Origin: Leptasterias polaris
Taxonomy: Eukaryota > Echinodermata > Asteroidea > Forcipulatida > Asteriidae
Reading direction: 5' to 3'
DNA: 64,000 nucleotides
Assembly: GCA_037783415.1 (NCBI GenBank)
Contig: JAZGTN010000149.1
Location: 1,302,001-1,366,000 of the forward strand
Part shown: piece by piece, positions 14,577 to 25,734 of the stretch
Layout of the letters: each line of letters begins with the position of its first letter
Position numbering within the stretch: the stretch's first letter is position 1
Notes under the pieces: model-generated
The model's input: only the letters and a program-made list of their open reading frames with translations
Databases searched by the model: none
Told to the model about the DNA's origin: nothing
Position numbers and translations under genes: made by a program

Positions 14577-15704
14577 CTAGACATAATTTTTTGTTGGAAA
14601 CAAAAAAGAGGTGTTCGGTGTGACCTCGTGTTTCAAAGAAATGTTATAAACATGTCTGTGTATTAAATATTGTATACTTCTATAGAGTCTTTAGAATGGT
14701 GGTTCTAAAGATTTGACAAAACTTTTTGGATGTAACACATCCCAGCTTGAGTACATGCAAAGTTTATATTTGATCACCAAAGTTGTTCTGTACATATAGA
14801 TCTTGTAAAACACTACCTTGGTGGTGACATAACATGAAAATCGATGACGTCGTAAAAACGTCACTCAACATTATATCCTTGTAGGACCTTCCAAGTCTCA
14901 TGCAAAATGAAATTCGATTATAGCTTGCTTTGAACTGAAGATATGTAACTATTTTTTTTTTTTTTTATGACGCCATCAAGTCGTCACTCTAACTTTAAGT
15001 AGTCAATATCACTGTCTATCAACATGCCAAGTTTCAACTCAGTCAAACCTGTGGTTTTGTAGATACACAGCTTCAAAAAGTAAACCTTTAATGCGATACC
15101 ACGTGACACATGATGACGTCATCAATCTAAAAATTCACACATATGTTGTCTGTATGAAGGTCATTATGTATACCAATTTTGAAACGATTATCATAAACTT
15201 CACCACAGACATCTAGTAAAAGTGTATTTTTAATTGTTTTTAACCTGCCGCTAGAGGGCGCTCTTGACTTTTATGACGTCACTTGTCTTATTTTTTTAAA
15301 CCGGACTCTTGCTCGACTATAACACCGTTAAAAAAAACTTCAAAAAGTGTGCCACTTTTAAATTACAAGGCACTTCCGGTTTATTCCTGTTTCGACCGGA
15401 AGTAGAGGTCATGTGAGGTCACGCACACGACAAAAAATAAAGACCTATATGACCTAAGTATGATCCCGCATAAAACAACCGCCGGTCTCTTAAGTGTGAT
15501 TTGTTACAGAATTTCAAAGATTAATTTTTTTTTTTCTAAAAACCTTGTAATTTGACACCTGATGATGTCATCATGACGTAAATGAAACGGTTTCGTCTCC
15601 TAATGGTTATCTAACTATGGTAAAAATTTCAAGTTTATATGAGCTTGGGAAGTGTGCTTTTGTTAGCGGACAAGGGACGGAGAGAAGAAGAAGAAGAAGT
15701 AAAA
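14577..15704 (-). mobile_element. Full-length relative of array 1, copy L1 (Helitron-like)
   Basis: This 1.13-kb copy has the same 3' grammar on the minus strand: CCGAACACC, then a 9-bp stem TTTTTTGTT/AACAAAAAA with loop TCC, then TTATGT, CTAG and T. The body carries GACGTCA palindromes, a CTAGAGGGCGCTC block and an inverted ACTTCCGG/CCGGAAGT pair. The array-2 elements share these in reverse orientation. The plus-strand right end is a GAAGAAGAAG tract next to the following CTAG. No coding capacity is visible. Confidence 0.8.
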
Positions 15705-16872
15705 CTAGACATAATTTTTTGTTGGAAACAAAAAAGAGGTGTTCGGTGTGACCTCGTGTTTCAAAGAAATGTTATAAACATGTCTGTGTATTAAATATTG
15801 TGTACTTCTATAGAGTCTTTAGAATGGTGGTTCTAAAGATTTGACCAAACTTTTTGGATGTAACACATCCCAGCTTGAGTACAAGCAAAGTTTCCATTTG
15901 ATCACCAAAGATGTTCTGTACATATAGATCTTGTAAAACACTACCTTGGTGGTGACATAACATGAAAATCGATGACGTCGTGAAAACGTCACTCCACGTT
16001 ATATCCTTGTAGGACCTTCCAAGTCTCACGCAAAATGAAATTTGACTATAGCTTGCTTTGTACTGAAGATATGTACCAATTGGTTAATATTTCAAATATT
16101 TGTATAACAAAAAGGAATGACGTCATCATGTTGTTTCTTTAGATTTACATAGTCAATATCACTGTCTATCAACATGCCAAGTTTCAACTCAGTCAAACTT
16201 GTGGTTTTGTAGATACACAGCTTCAAAAAGTAAACCTTTAATGCAATACCACGTGACACATGATGACGTCATCAATCTAAAACTTCACACATATGTTGTC
16301 TGCATGAAGGTCATTATGTATACCAATTTCGAAACGATTATCATAAACTTCGCCACAGACATCTAGTAAACGTGTGTTTTTAATTGTTTTCAACCTGCCG
16401 CTAGAGGACGCTCTTGACTTTTATGACGTCACTCGTCTTATATTTTTAAACCAGACTTTTGTTCGACTATAACACCGTTAACAAAAACTTCAAAAAGTGT
16501 GCCACTTTTAAATTACAAGGCATTTCCTGTTTCTTCCTGTTTCTTCCTGTTTCGACCGGAAGTAGAGGTCAAGTCAGGTCACGCACACAATAAAAAATGA
16601 AGACCCATATTACCTCTATATAATCCCGCAAAAAGTAACCGACGGTCTCTTCATCTTGATTTGATATGGAATTTCAAAGATTAAATTTTTTAATTTTAAA
16701 AACCTTGTAACTTGACACCTGATGACGTCATCATGACGAAAATGAAACGGTTTCGTCTCCTAATAGTTATCTAACTATGGTAAAAATTTCAAGTTTATAT
16801 GAGCTTGGGAAGTGTGCTTTTGTTAGCGGACAAGCGGCGAAGAGAAGAAGAAGAAGAATCTGAAGAAGTAAA
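15705..16872 (-). mobile_element. Full-length relative of array 1, copy L2 (Helitron-like)
   Basis: This is a second tandem copy, alignable with L1 along its whole length. The 3' hairpin is identical to that of L1, and the internal order of motifs is the same. One difference is a triplicated TTTCTTCCTG block near 16530. The 73-codon minus ORF at 15808-16029 lies inside it and reads no recognisable domain. It is non-autonomous. Confidence 0.8.
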
Positions 16873-18245
16873 CTAGTCTTAACTTTTTGTTGTATAACAA
16901 AAAGAAGGTGTTCGGAATGACGTTCAATTTGGTAGTAACACATCCCAGTTTGAATACATGTAAGCTACATTTCAGCTTGACCAAGCATACTACTCAGTAT
17001 ATAGCTCTTGAACCTGCACCTTTAAGGTGACGTCATGTCACACTCGATGACGTCATCGTGGTGTGAACAAATTTGTTGGATGTAACATATCACAACTTGG
17101 ATACATGCAAAGTTTCAGCTTGATTACCCAAGTCGTTCTGTACTTATAAATCTTGTAAGAACTAGCAGTGGCTCAAATTTAATTGAAAAAATTGGTAAAC
17201 ATGACTCTGTTAGAAATTTGTACGATAAGTTTTTATCAAAAGTTAGTGAATGAAACAAGAGTTTCTTCCTTCCATTGTTTAAACCCAATAAAGTTATAAC
17301 TTTTTCCGTGCAATTTGGACTTTATGTATTACATACTGAAGTACCTACTCATATCACGCATAGAACTGAAGCAGCACAATGACCTCACTATGTCCCGAGT
17401 TTACATTAATCCACTAATCCCAAAATGTTTGTAGCGCCCGCTAGAGTTGACTTTTGAATTGCGAGTTTATTTACTTAAATGGTGTTTGGACGGCCATTGG
17501 ATGGAAGTATAATGTTTCTTGATATGATCGGCTGGTTCCCTTTACTTGTTTTTATAATGATCACATAACAATTATGAAATAATCGTGTACGATTTTTTTC
17601 ACAACAATGCTTACATGTTTAGAATGATAGAACATAAGAATCAAGTGTTTGACGGGCGTGAGGGCATCGATCTGCATGCTAGTTTCCATGGTAGTCGCTT
17701 TGGAATCAAAACCCATTATTTTTGAATGATTATCCACTTGATTACAATCCTAAAGATGTTATTCAAAATAATAAATAAAGCCGCCACACTTCCTGTGTAT
17801 ACGAATGCAACAATTAAAAAGTCGTTATTTATCGACAAAATTGGACCTGAGTATTTCCCTTCTTTTCTCAGTCTCATTTGCACGGGAGAGAACAATATTA
17901 ATCGGTCAAAAACTGAAGTATAACAAGGCACTTCTTGTTTCGACCGGAAGTAGAGGTAACGTAATGTCACACACACAATACAAAAATAAGACCTAAATTA
18001 ATTTTGTATAATCCCGCAAAAAGCAACCTACGGTCTCATGTCCGTGATTTGATATGGAAGTTCAAACATTACAAAATTAATATTAAAAAACCTTGTAATT
18101 TGACATCCGATGAAGTCATGATGATATCACTGCAGCGGTGTCATCTACCTATGGATATCTAACTATGTGTGAAGATTAAAGTTTATGCGAGCTTAGGAAG
18201 TGTCTTTTTTTATTGGACAATCTTGAGGGAAAAGAAGACGACGAG
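16873..18245 (-). mobile_element. Diverged relative of array 1, copy L3
   Basis: The 3' end on the minus strand has the stem CTTTTTGTT/AACAAAAAG with loop ATAC. Here a C-G closing pair replaces the T-A pair of L1, a compensatory change. The right part (about 17925-18235) matches L1 and L2, including the block beginning CCTTGTAATTTGACA and the GCTTAGGAAGTGT segment. The centre (about 17170-17920) is unrelated to L1 and L2 and may be a replacement or insertion. The ORFs at 17716-17996 overlap one another on both strands and are unconvincing. Confidence 0.65.
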
Positions 18246-18548
18246 ATATGAATTCATGAAATGTTCAACTTTTGGTTAAAAAGCACACGATCAAAAGCCT
18301 AGCATTTGTTTGTTAATGAGGTTTGCATGGACGGCTATTTTAGAGACTAACAAAGCGTATTGTCAAATGCAGGTTGCGCGAACCTTGAACAGAGACTAGA
18401 CCACAAGCATGTTTGATGGACTTTGAACCTTGCGGATGATTTGCTCAACGTATACAAACACACTACGTGATAAAAATAGGTAAACTGGTTTAGTTCGCGT
18501 AGTGTGTGTGTAGCCCGTGGTTTGACAGCGGGTCAATAAATACACGTA
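18246..18548. other. Non-element sequence between copies L3 and L4
   Basis: I see no gene and no match to the surrounding elements. It contains an imperfect hairpin around 18460-18510 (ACACACTACG and CGTAGTGTGT). It may be a host spacer or an older insertion. Confidence 0.4.
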
Positions 18549-19270
18549 ATAATTGGTCAATATTTCAAATATTTGTATAAAAAAAAGGAATGATGTCATC
18601 ATGTTGTTTCTTTAGATTTACGTTGTCACTATCACTGTCTTTCAACATGCCAAGTTTCAACTCAGTCGAATTTGTGGTTTTGTAGATACACGGCTTCAAA
18701 AAGTAAACCTTTAAGGCGATACCACGTGACACATGATGACGTCATCAATATAAAACTTCACACATATGTTGTCTGCATAAAGGTCATTATATATACCAAT
18801 TTTGAAACGATTATCATAAACTTCGCCACAGACATCTAGTAAAAGTGTATTTTTAACAGTTTTCAACCTGCCGCTAGAGGGCGCTCTTGACTTTTATGAC
18901 GTCACTTATCTTATTTTGTTAAACCAGACTCTTGCTCGACTATAACACCGTTAAAAAAAACTTCAAAAAGTGTGCCACTTTTAAATTACAAGGCACTTCC
19001 TGTTTCTTCCTGTTTCGACCGGAAGTAGAGGTCATGTGAGGTCACGCACACGACAAAAAATAAAGACCTATATGACCTAAGTATGATTCCGCATAAAACA
19101 ACCGACGGTCTCTTAAGTGTGATTTGTTACAGAATTTCAAAGATTAATTTTTTCTTTCTTCTAAAAACCTTGTAATTTGACACCTGATGACGTCATCATG
19201 ACGTAAATGAAACGGTTTATATGAGCTTGGGAAGTGTGCTTTTGTTAGCGGACAAGGGACGGCCAGAAGA
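18549..19270 (-). mobile_element. 3'-truncated relative of array 1, copy L4, with an intact 5' side
   Basis: This matches L2 from about 16075 onward, so its minus-strand 3' end (hairpin and CTAG) is missing. It is the only family-1 copy whose 5' leader is preserved. The CTTCTTCTTC tract at about 19263-19278 (seen as GAAGAAGAAG on plus) is followed on the minus-strand 5' side by the hairpin modules at 19312-19572. Confidence 0.75.
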
Positions 19271-19311
19271 AGAAGAAGTAAAAAAAACCAAAAAAAACGA
19301 ACAATAACAAG

Positions 19312-19572
19312 AGGTGTTCGTCGCTACGCTCCGCTCCGAACACCTAAAAAAAACAAAAAACGAACAATAACAAGAGGTATTCGGACTTTTGTCCGAACAC
19401 CTAAAAAAAAAAAAACGAACAATAAGAAGAGGTATTCGGACTTTTGTCCGAACACCTAAAAAGTAAGAAAAAAAAACGGAACAAAAACAAGAGGTGTTCC
19501 GGGCGGAGTGCCCGAACACCTAAAAAACGGAACAAAAACAAGAGGTGTTCCGGGCGGAGTGCCCGAACACCT
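19312..19572 (-). repeat. Five tandem 5'-leader hairpin modules of family 1
   Basis: There are five hairpins at 19312-19345, 19375-19402, 19430-19457, 19492-19521 and 19543-19572. Each has AGGTGTTCG- or AGGTATTCG-type and CGAACACCT-type arms, separated by A-rich linkers containing AACAATAACAAG or close variants. The arms are the same sequence as the CCGAACACC subterminal repeat next to the 3' hairpin. The loops and inner stems differ (for example GGACTTTTGTCC, CGGGCGGAGTGCCCG). These are the 5' subterminal inverted repeats of the element family, amplified in tandem. Confidence 0.75.
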
Positions 19573-19878
19573 AAAACATTGCTCGGAGAAAGGATAGCGC
19601 GACCTGCGTCCAACATCCTGGTCGCGTCCACGGTTCCTCCACAAGTTGGGGGTTTTACGTGGCCACTGAGCGCTGGTAACTCAGCCTGGTGTTGGACGCC
19701 GAGCTTTTGTTGCACGTTTTTCAGTAGCAACACCAATTAAGTGCATATTAAACGCACTTGCTGCTAGATTCTGAAAAGAAAGATAATTTTCCTTATCTCG
19801 GATTTTCTGCAGACCGGCTAATTTAGCCATGAATTAGCATTTATTGCATATACATGTATATAGCTTTTCGGCTATGGT
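19573..19878. other. Spacer between hairpin modules and recombinase pseudogene
   Basis: This stretch is GC-richer than the arrays, with no recognisable protein. GACCTGCGTCCAAC (about 19600) and GTTGGACGCC (about 19692) are partly complementary. Near 19890-19924 a pyrimidine run ends in TGTTTCAG, which could serve as a 3' splice site for the following recombinase reading frame. Confidence 0.35.
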
Positions 19879-20828
19879 ATGGAGCACAACTTTTGTTGCT
19901 CTCATTTTACTTTGTCTGTTTCAGATAGATGGTTGGCACTCTCTCATTCAGCAACTGACCCGGAACTAAAGCAACTTGCCCTTGGAGCCCTACCAAAACT
20001 ACTGATGTCATCAAGAGCACAATCAACAACGATAAAATACAGCAATAGTTGGAAACGATGGGAATCATGGGCTTCATCCAAGACCGGCGTCAAATCATTT
20101 CCCGTCAACCCTACTGATTTCGCCCTATATTTGTCTTCATTTTATTCATCCGGTCATAAAACGGCAGCAGATTCCGCAGCAGCTGCTGTTGCCTGGGCAC
20201 ATAGCTTGGCTGGATTACCGTCACCTACAGACGATCCATTGGTCAAAACAACTATACAAGGCTACAAGAGACTCACAGCCTCTACCCTAAATCGGAAGCA
20301 ACCGGTAACACCTGAAATCATGTCAAAACTGTATAATGCTCACGGTCAACCTAGTGCAGCATTAGACGATTTACGCATCCTATTTGTATGCTTTTTCTGT
20401 TATGCAGGTTTCATTCGTTTCAATACCGCCAGGGCAATATAACAATTGCAAGAACATTTCAGCCGACCTGCCCAGTTGTAATAACAGAACGATATTTCCA
20501 AGCATTGGGAGATCCTGACACTTCTCCTCTACCGGTACTTCGCAGAATGACACGTTCAAAAACCGGTCTCGTTCCTACTACTCATTTGCTAAGCTACACC
20601 AGAACCAGAGAGATTGTACTAGAAGCCCTCCGACCATTCGTTCCAGATATTCGCAAATTCGGCCTCCATAGCCTGAGGTCAGGAGGTGCAACCGCAGCTT
20701 CAAAGGCCCTAATCCCATCTCACTTAATATCCATGCACGGAAGATGGAAATCCGAAAAGGCCAGAAATGCATACATAAAAACTGATCTGCAAACACGTTT
20801 GCTTCCCTCCTCTGTACTTGTAATTTGA
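19879..20828 (+). pseudogene. Tyrosine recombinase (XerD/Crypton/DIRS-like), internally deleted
   Basis: The product would be a tyrosine recombinase of the kind carried by YR mobile elements in animals, cutting and rejoining DNA through a tyrosine nucleophile. Frame 1 (19879-20442) gives an N-terminal core-binding region (TTIKYSNSWKRWESWASS, then a helical segment ending in KQPVTPEIMSKLY) and the box with the first catalytic arginine (CYAGFIRF). It then stops. A second frame (about 20388-20828) resumes with QYRQGNITIARTF and carries the rest of the catalytic domain: HSLRSGGATAA (His and second Arg) and HGRWKSEKARNAYIKTD (His/Trp region and nucleophilic Tyr). The join at about 20417 looks like loss of roughly 30 codons plus a frameshift. 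The likely exon start is 19925, after TGTTTCAG. It lies between two head-to-head element arrays, and whether it belongs to either is unknown. Confidence 0.8.
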
Positions 20829-20932
20829 ATTTAATGAGATTATGTGTATAATTGGCCAGTTAAGCCGACGAGAATAATGATGAAATTTAAATTACATGAG
20901 TTGAATTAAGAATGTGAATGTTATGAATAAAT

Positions 20933-20993
20933 ACTATGCGAGGCGAGCAGCTCCGCCAATCATACTATGCGAGGCGAGCAGCTCCGCCAATCC
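20933..20993 (+). repeat. Duplicated GC-rich hairpin motif downstream of recombinase
   Basis: The string ACTATGCGAGGCGAGCAGCT and its continuation CCGCCAATC occur twice, separated by only a few bases (20933-20961 and 20965-20993). The core GGCGAGCAGCTCCGCC can fold on itself with a bulge. It resembles in style, though not in sequence, the 5' hairpins of the flanking element families, and may be the end of the element that carried the recombinase. Confidence 0.5.
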
Positions 20994-21036
20994 AATGTTC
21001 ACCAAAACTTAACGTTTGTGTTGTTTTTTGCTTGTT

Positions 21037-22251
21037 AGCTGTTTCGCAGCGCAGCGCAGCGAAACAGCTATTGTTTTTGTTAAAGTTCTTATTAGCTGTT
21101 TCGCTTTGCAGCGAAACAGCTATTGTTTTACTTGGAGTTTTTGTTTTTATTGTTGTTTTTATTTTAATGTTTCAGACTTCCGGAAGTCATTTAAATAACG
21201 CACAATTCGTTCTAAGCAGTCTTTTGCATAGTTCTTAAAGAGCAATTGCAATGAAACTTTCAGTGATGAAAGGCATTGGTGCAAGGAAGGTCCTAAAACA
21301 AATTCGTCATGATGACGTCATCACCTGTCACGTGACGTCATCTTAAAGGTTTCTATTTTAACTATTTGAAAATGTATATCAAATCAGCCACAAGAGACCG
21401 TAGATTTCTGTTTGTGGGATTGGGTAGGGATAAATTAGGTCTTCATTTTATTCAGTGTGCGTGACCTCACGCGACCTCTACTTCCGGTCGAAACCGGAAG
21501 TGCCTTCGTAATTCAAAAGTGCTAAATGTTATGAAAATGCTTTCAACGATGTTAGTGTCCGGCAAGGGTGTGCAGTTAAAAAAAAATACCGATGACGTCA
21601 CGATACACAAGAGCGCCCTCTAGCGGCAGTTGGAAAACTGTCCAAAATGCACTTTGAGAAGATGTGTGTTGCGAAGTTTGTTGTAATCGCTTCAAAATTG
21701 ATACACATGATGACCGTCAGGCAGCCAACATACGTATGAAGTTTTAGATTGATTACGTCATCAGGGGTCACGTGACGTGACATTAAAGGTGCACTTTTTG
21801 AAGTCGTATATCTCCAAAAGTATAGGTCTGATCACGTTCAAACTTGGCAAGTCGTTAGATAATGGCAAGTTCCTGTCAAACCTGTAATGACGTCATGATG
21901 ACGTCATCACACGATTTGTTATGATTTTTTCATTTTTTGCGCCTTTAAGTCAGAAATTGCTAACGGAACATGATTTAATCCAAATTCTTTTTTAAACAGG
22001 CTTGATACGTCATAACTGCTTCGAAAAAAAAATTGACGTCATCATGACGTCATCATTTGTCAGGTTAAATTACCTTAAAGGTACAGTTTTACAAGATATA
22101 TAGACAATGAATTCGATCTCACAAGGCATAAAATATTGTAATATTAACTTGATTATGTACACACTACAACCTTTCATATTCACTTGAGTAATTTGAAAAT
22201 ATTATTAGCGAAACAGCTTTGCATTTGTTCACAAATGCAATTGAGCTCTAG
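21037..22251 (+). mobile_element. Array 2 unit U1
   Basis: The leader carries two hairpins: 21037-21069, with a lengthened inner stem GCAGCGCAGCGCAGC, and 21094-21121. The body has seven TGACGTCA octamers and the ETS-like inverted pair at 21480-21501. The subterminal repeat GCGAAACAGC is at 22208-22217, the 3' hairpin at 22221-22238 and CTAG at 22248-22251. No protein-coding gene is visible. Confidence 0.8.
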
Positions 22252-23482
22252 TTTATTTTTATTAGCTGTTTCGCTTTGCAGCGAAACAGCTATTGTTTTA
22301 CTTGGAGTTTTTGTTTTTATTGTTAGCTGTTTCGCTTTGCAGCGAAACAGCTATTGTTTTACTTGGAGTTTTTGTTTTTATTGTTGTTTTTATTTTAATG
22401 TTTCAGACTTCCGGAAGTCATTTAAATAACGCACAATTCGTTCTAAGCAGTCTTTTGCATAGTTCTTAAAGAGCAATTGCAATGAAACTTTCAGTGATGA
22501 AAGGCATTGGTGCAAGGAAGGTCCTAAAACAAATTCGTCATGATGACGTCATCACCTGTCACGTGACGTCATCTTAAAGGTTTCTATTTTAACTATTTGA
22601 AAATGTATATCAAATCAGCCACAAGAGACCGTAGATTTCTGTTTGTGGGATTGGGTAGGGATAAATTAGGTCTTCATTTTATTCAGTGTGCGTGACCTCA
22701 CGCGACCTCTACTTCCGGTCGAAACCGGAAGTGCCTTCGTAATTCAAAAGTGCTAAATGTTATGAAAATGCTTTCAACGATGTTAGTGTCCGGCAAGGGT
22801 GTGCAGTTAAAAAAAAATACCGATGACGTCACGATACACAAGAGCGCCCTCTAGCGGCAGTTGGAAAACTGTCCAAAATGCACTTTGAGAAGATGTGTGT
22901 TGCGAAGTTTGTTGTAATCGCTTCAAAATTGATACACATGATGACCGTCAGGCAGCCAACATACGTATGAAGTTTTAGATTGATTACGTCATCAGGGGTC
23001 ACGTGACGTGACATTAAAGGTGCACTTTTTGAAGTCGTATATCTCCAAAAGTATAGGTCTGATCACGTTCAAACTTGGCAAGTCGTTAGATAATGGCAAG
23101 TTCCTGTCAAACCTGTAATGACGTCATGATGACGTCATCACACGATTTGTTATGATTTTTTCATTTTTTGCGCCTTTAAGTCAGAAATTGCTAACGGAAC
23201 ATGATTTAATCCAAATTCTTTTTTAAACAGGCTTGATACGTCATAACTGCTTCGAAAAAAAAATTGACGTCATCATGACGTCATCATTTGTCAGGTTAAA
23301 TTACCTTAAAGGTACAGTTTTACAAGATATATAGACAATGAATTCGATCTCACAAGGCATAAAATATTGTAATATTAACTTGATTATGTACACACTACAA
23401 CCTTTCATATTCACTTGAGTAATTTGAAAATATTATTAGCGAAACAGCTTTGCATTTGTTCACAAATGCAATTGAGCTCTAG
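22252..23482 (+). mobile_element. Array 2 unit U2
   Basis: This is nearly identical to U1. Two identical leader hairpins lie at 22264-22291 and 22325-22352, each followed by ATTGTTTTACTTGGAG, showing tandem duplication of the leader module. CTAG is at 23479-23482. Confidence 0.8.
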
Positions 23483-24585
23483 TTGTTTTTATTTTAATGT
23501 TTCAGACTTCCGGAAGTCATTTAAATAACGCACAATTCGTTCTAAGCAGTCTTTTGCATAGTTCTTAAAGAGCAATTGCAATGAAACTTTCAGTGATGAA
23601 AGGCATTGGTGCAAGGAAGGTCCTAAAACAAATTCGTCATCATGACGTCATCACCTGTCACGTGACGTCATCTTAAAGGTTTCTATTTTAACTATTTGAA
23701 AATCTATATCAAATCAGCCACACGAGACCGTAGGTTTCTGTTTGTGGGATTGGGTAGGGATAAATTAGGTCTTCATTTTATTCAGTGTGCGTGACCTCAC
23801 GCGACCTCTACTTCCGGTCGAAACCGGAAGTGCCTTCGTAATTCAAAAGTGCTAAATGATATGAAAATGCTTTCAACGATGTTAGTGTCCGGCAATAGTG
23901 TGCAGTTAAAAAAAAATACCGATGACGTCACGATACACAAGAGCGCCCTCTAGCGGCAGTTGGAAAACTGTTCAAAATGCACTTTGAGAAGATGTGTGTG
24001 GCGAAGTTTGTTGTAATCGCTTCAAAATTGATACACATGATGACCGTCAGGCAGCCAACATATGTGTGAAGTTTTAGATTGATTACGTCATCAGGGGTCA
24101 CGTGACGTGACATTAAAGGAGCACTTTTTGAAGTCGTATATCTCCAAAAGTATAGGTCTGATCACGTTGAAACTTGGCAAGTCGTTAGATAATGGCAAGT
24201 TCCTGTCAAACTTGTAATGACGTCATGATGACGTCATCACACGATTTGTTACGATTTTTTCATTTTTTGCGCCTTTAAGTCAGAAATTGCTAACGGAACA
24301 TGACTTAATCCAAATTCTTTTTTAAACAGGCTTGATACGTCATAACTGATTCGAAAAATATTTGACGTCATCATGACGTCATCATTCGCCATGTTATATT
24401 AAATTAAAGGTACAGTTTTACAAGATATAAATATAGACAATGAATTGGATCTCACAAGGCATTCAATATTGTGTTTATTAACTTGATTATGTACACACAA
24501 CAAACTTTCATATTCGCTTGAGTAATTTGAAAATATTATTAGCGAAACAGCTTTGCATTTGTTCACAAATGCAATTGAGCTCTAG
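23483..24585 (+). mobile_element. Array 2 unit U3 (variant B, no leader hairpin)
   Basis: It begins in the T-rich leader immediately after CTAG, so the hairpin module is absent. Variant-B markers are AAATGATATG, GGCAATAGTG and AAAGGAGCAC. CTAG is at 24582-24585. Confidence 0.8.
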
Positions 24586-25734
24586 TTAGCTGTTTCGCTT
24601 TGCAGCGAAACAGCTATTGTTTTACTTGGAGTTTTTGTTTTTATTGTTGTTTTTATTTTAATGTTTCAGACTTCCGGAAGTCATTTAAATAACGCACAAT
24701 TCGTTCTAAGCAGTCTTTTGCGTAGTTCTTAAAGAGCAATTGCAATGAAACTTTCAGTGATGAAAGGCATTGGTGCAAGGAAGGTCCTAAAACAAATTCG
24801 TCATGATGACGTCATCACCTGTCACGTGACGTCATCTTAAAGGTTTCTATTTTAACTATTTGAAAATCTATATTAAATCAGCCACAAGAGACCGTAGATT
24901 TCTGTTTGTGGGATTGGGTAGGGATAAATTAGGTCTTCATTTTATTCAGTGTGCGTGACCTCACGCGACCTCTACTTCCGGTCGAAACCGGAAGTGCCTT
25001 CGTAATTCAAAAGTGCTAAATGTTATGAAAATGCTTTCAACGATGTTAGTGTCCGGCAAGGGTGTGCAGTTAAAAAAAAATACCGATGACGTCACGATAC
25101 ACAAGAGCGCCCTCTAGCGGCAGTTGGAAAACTGTCCAAAATGCACTTTGAGAAGATGTGTGTTGCGAAGTTTGTTGTAATCGCTTCAAAATTGATACAC
25201 ATGATAACCGTCAGGCAGCCAACATACGTATGAAGTTTTAGATTGATTACGTCATCAGGGGTCACGTGACGTGACATTAAATGTGCACTTTTTGAAGTCG
25301 TATATCTCCAAAAGTATAGGTCTGATCACGTTGAAACTTGGCAAGTCGTTAGATAATGGCGAGTTCCTGTTAAACCTGTAATGACGTCATGATGACGTCA
25401 TCACACGATTTGTTAAGATTTTTTCATTTTTTGCCCCTTTAAGTCAGAAATTGCTAACGGAACATGATTTAATCCAAATTATTTTTTAAACAGGCTTGAT
25501 ATGTCATAACTGATTCGAAAAATAATTGACGTCATCATTCGCCATGTTATATTAAATTAAAGGTACAGTTTTACAAGATATATAGACAATGAATTGGATC
25601 TCACAAGGCATTCAATATTGTATTTATTAACTTGATTATGTACACACAACAAACTTTCATATTCGCTTGAGTAATTTGAAAATATTATTAGCGAAACAGC
25701 TTTGCATTTGTTCACAAATGCAATTGAGCTCTAG
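24586..25734 (+). mobile_element. Array 2 unit U4
   Basis: It starts with the leader hairpin 24588-24615 directly after CTAG. The body is mostly variant A. One of the paired GACGTCATCAT blocks near 25530 is lost compared with U1. CTAG is at 25731-25734. Confidence 0.8.

Noticed and set aside
19312..19572. CRISPR-like array
   Set aside because: The repeats are self-complementary hairpins with A-rich linkers of variable length, in a eukaryotic sequence next to an element leader; there are no unique spacers and no cas genes.
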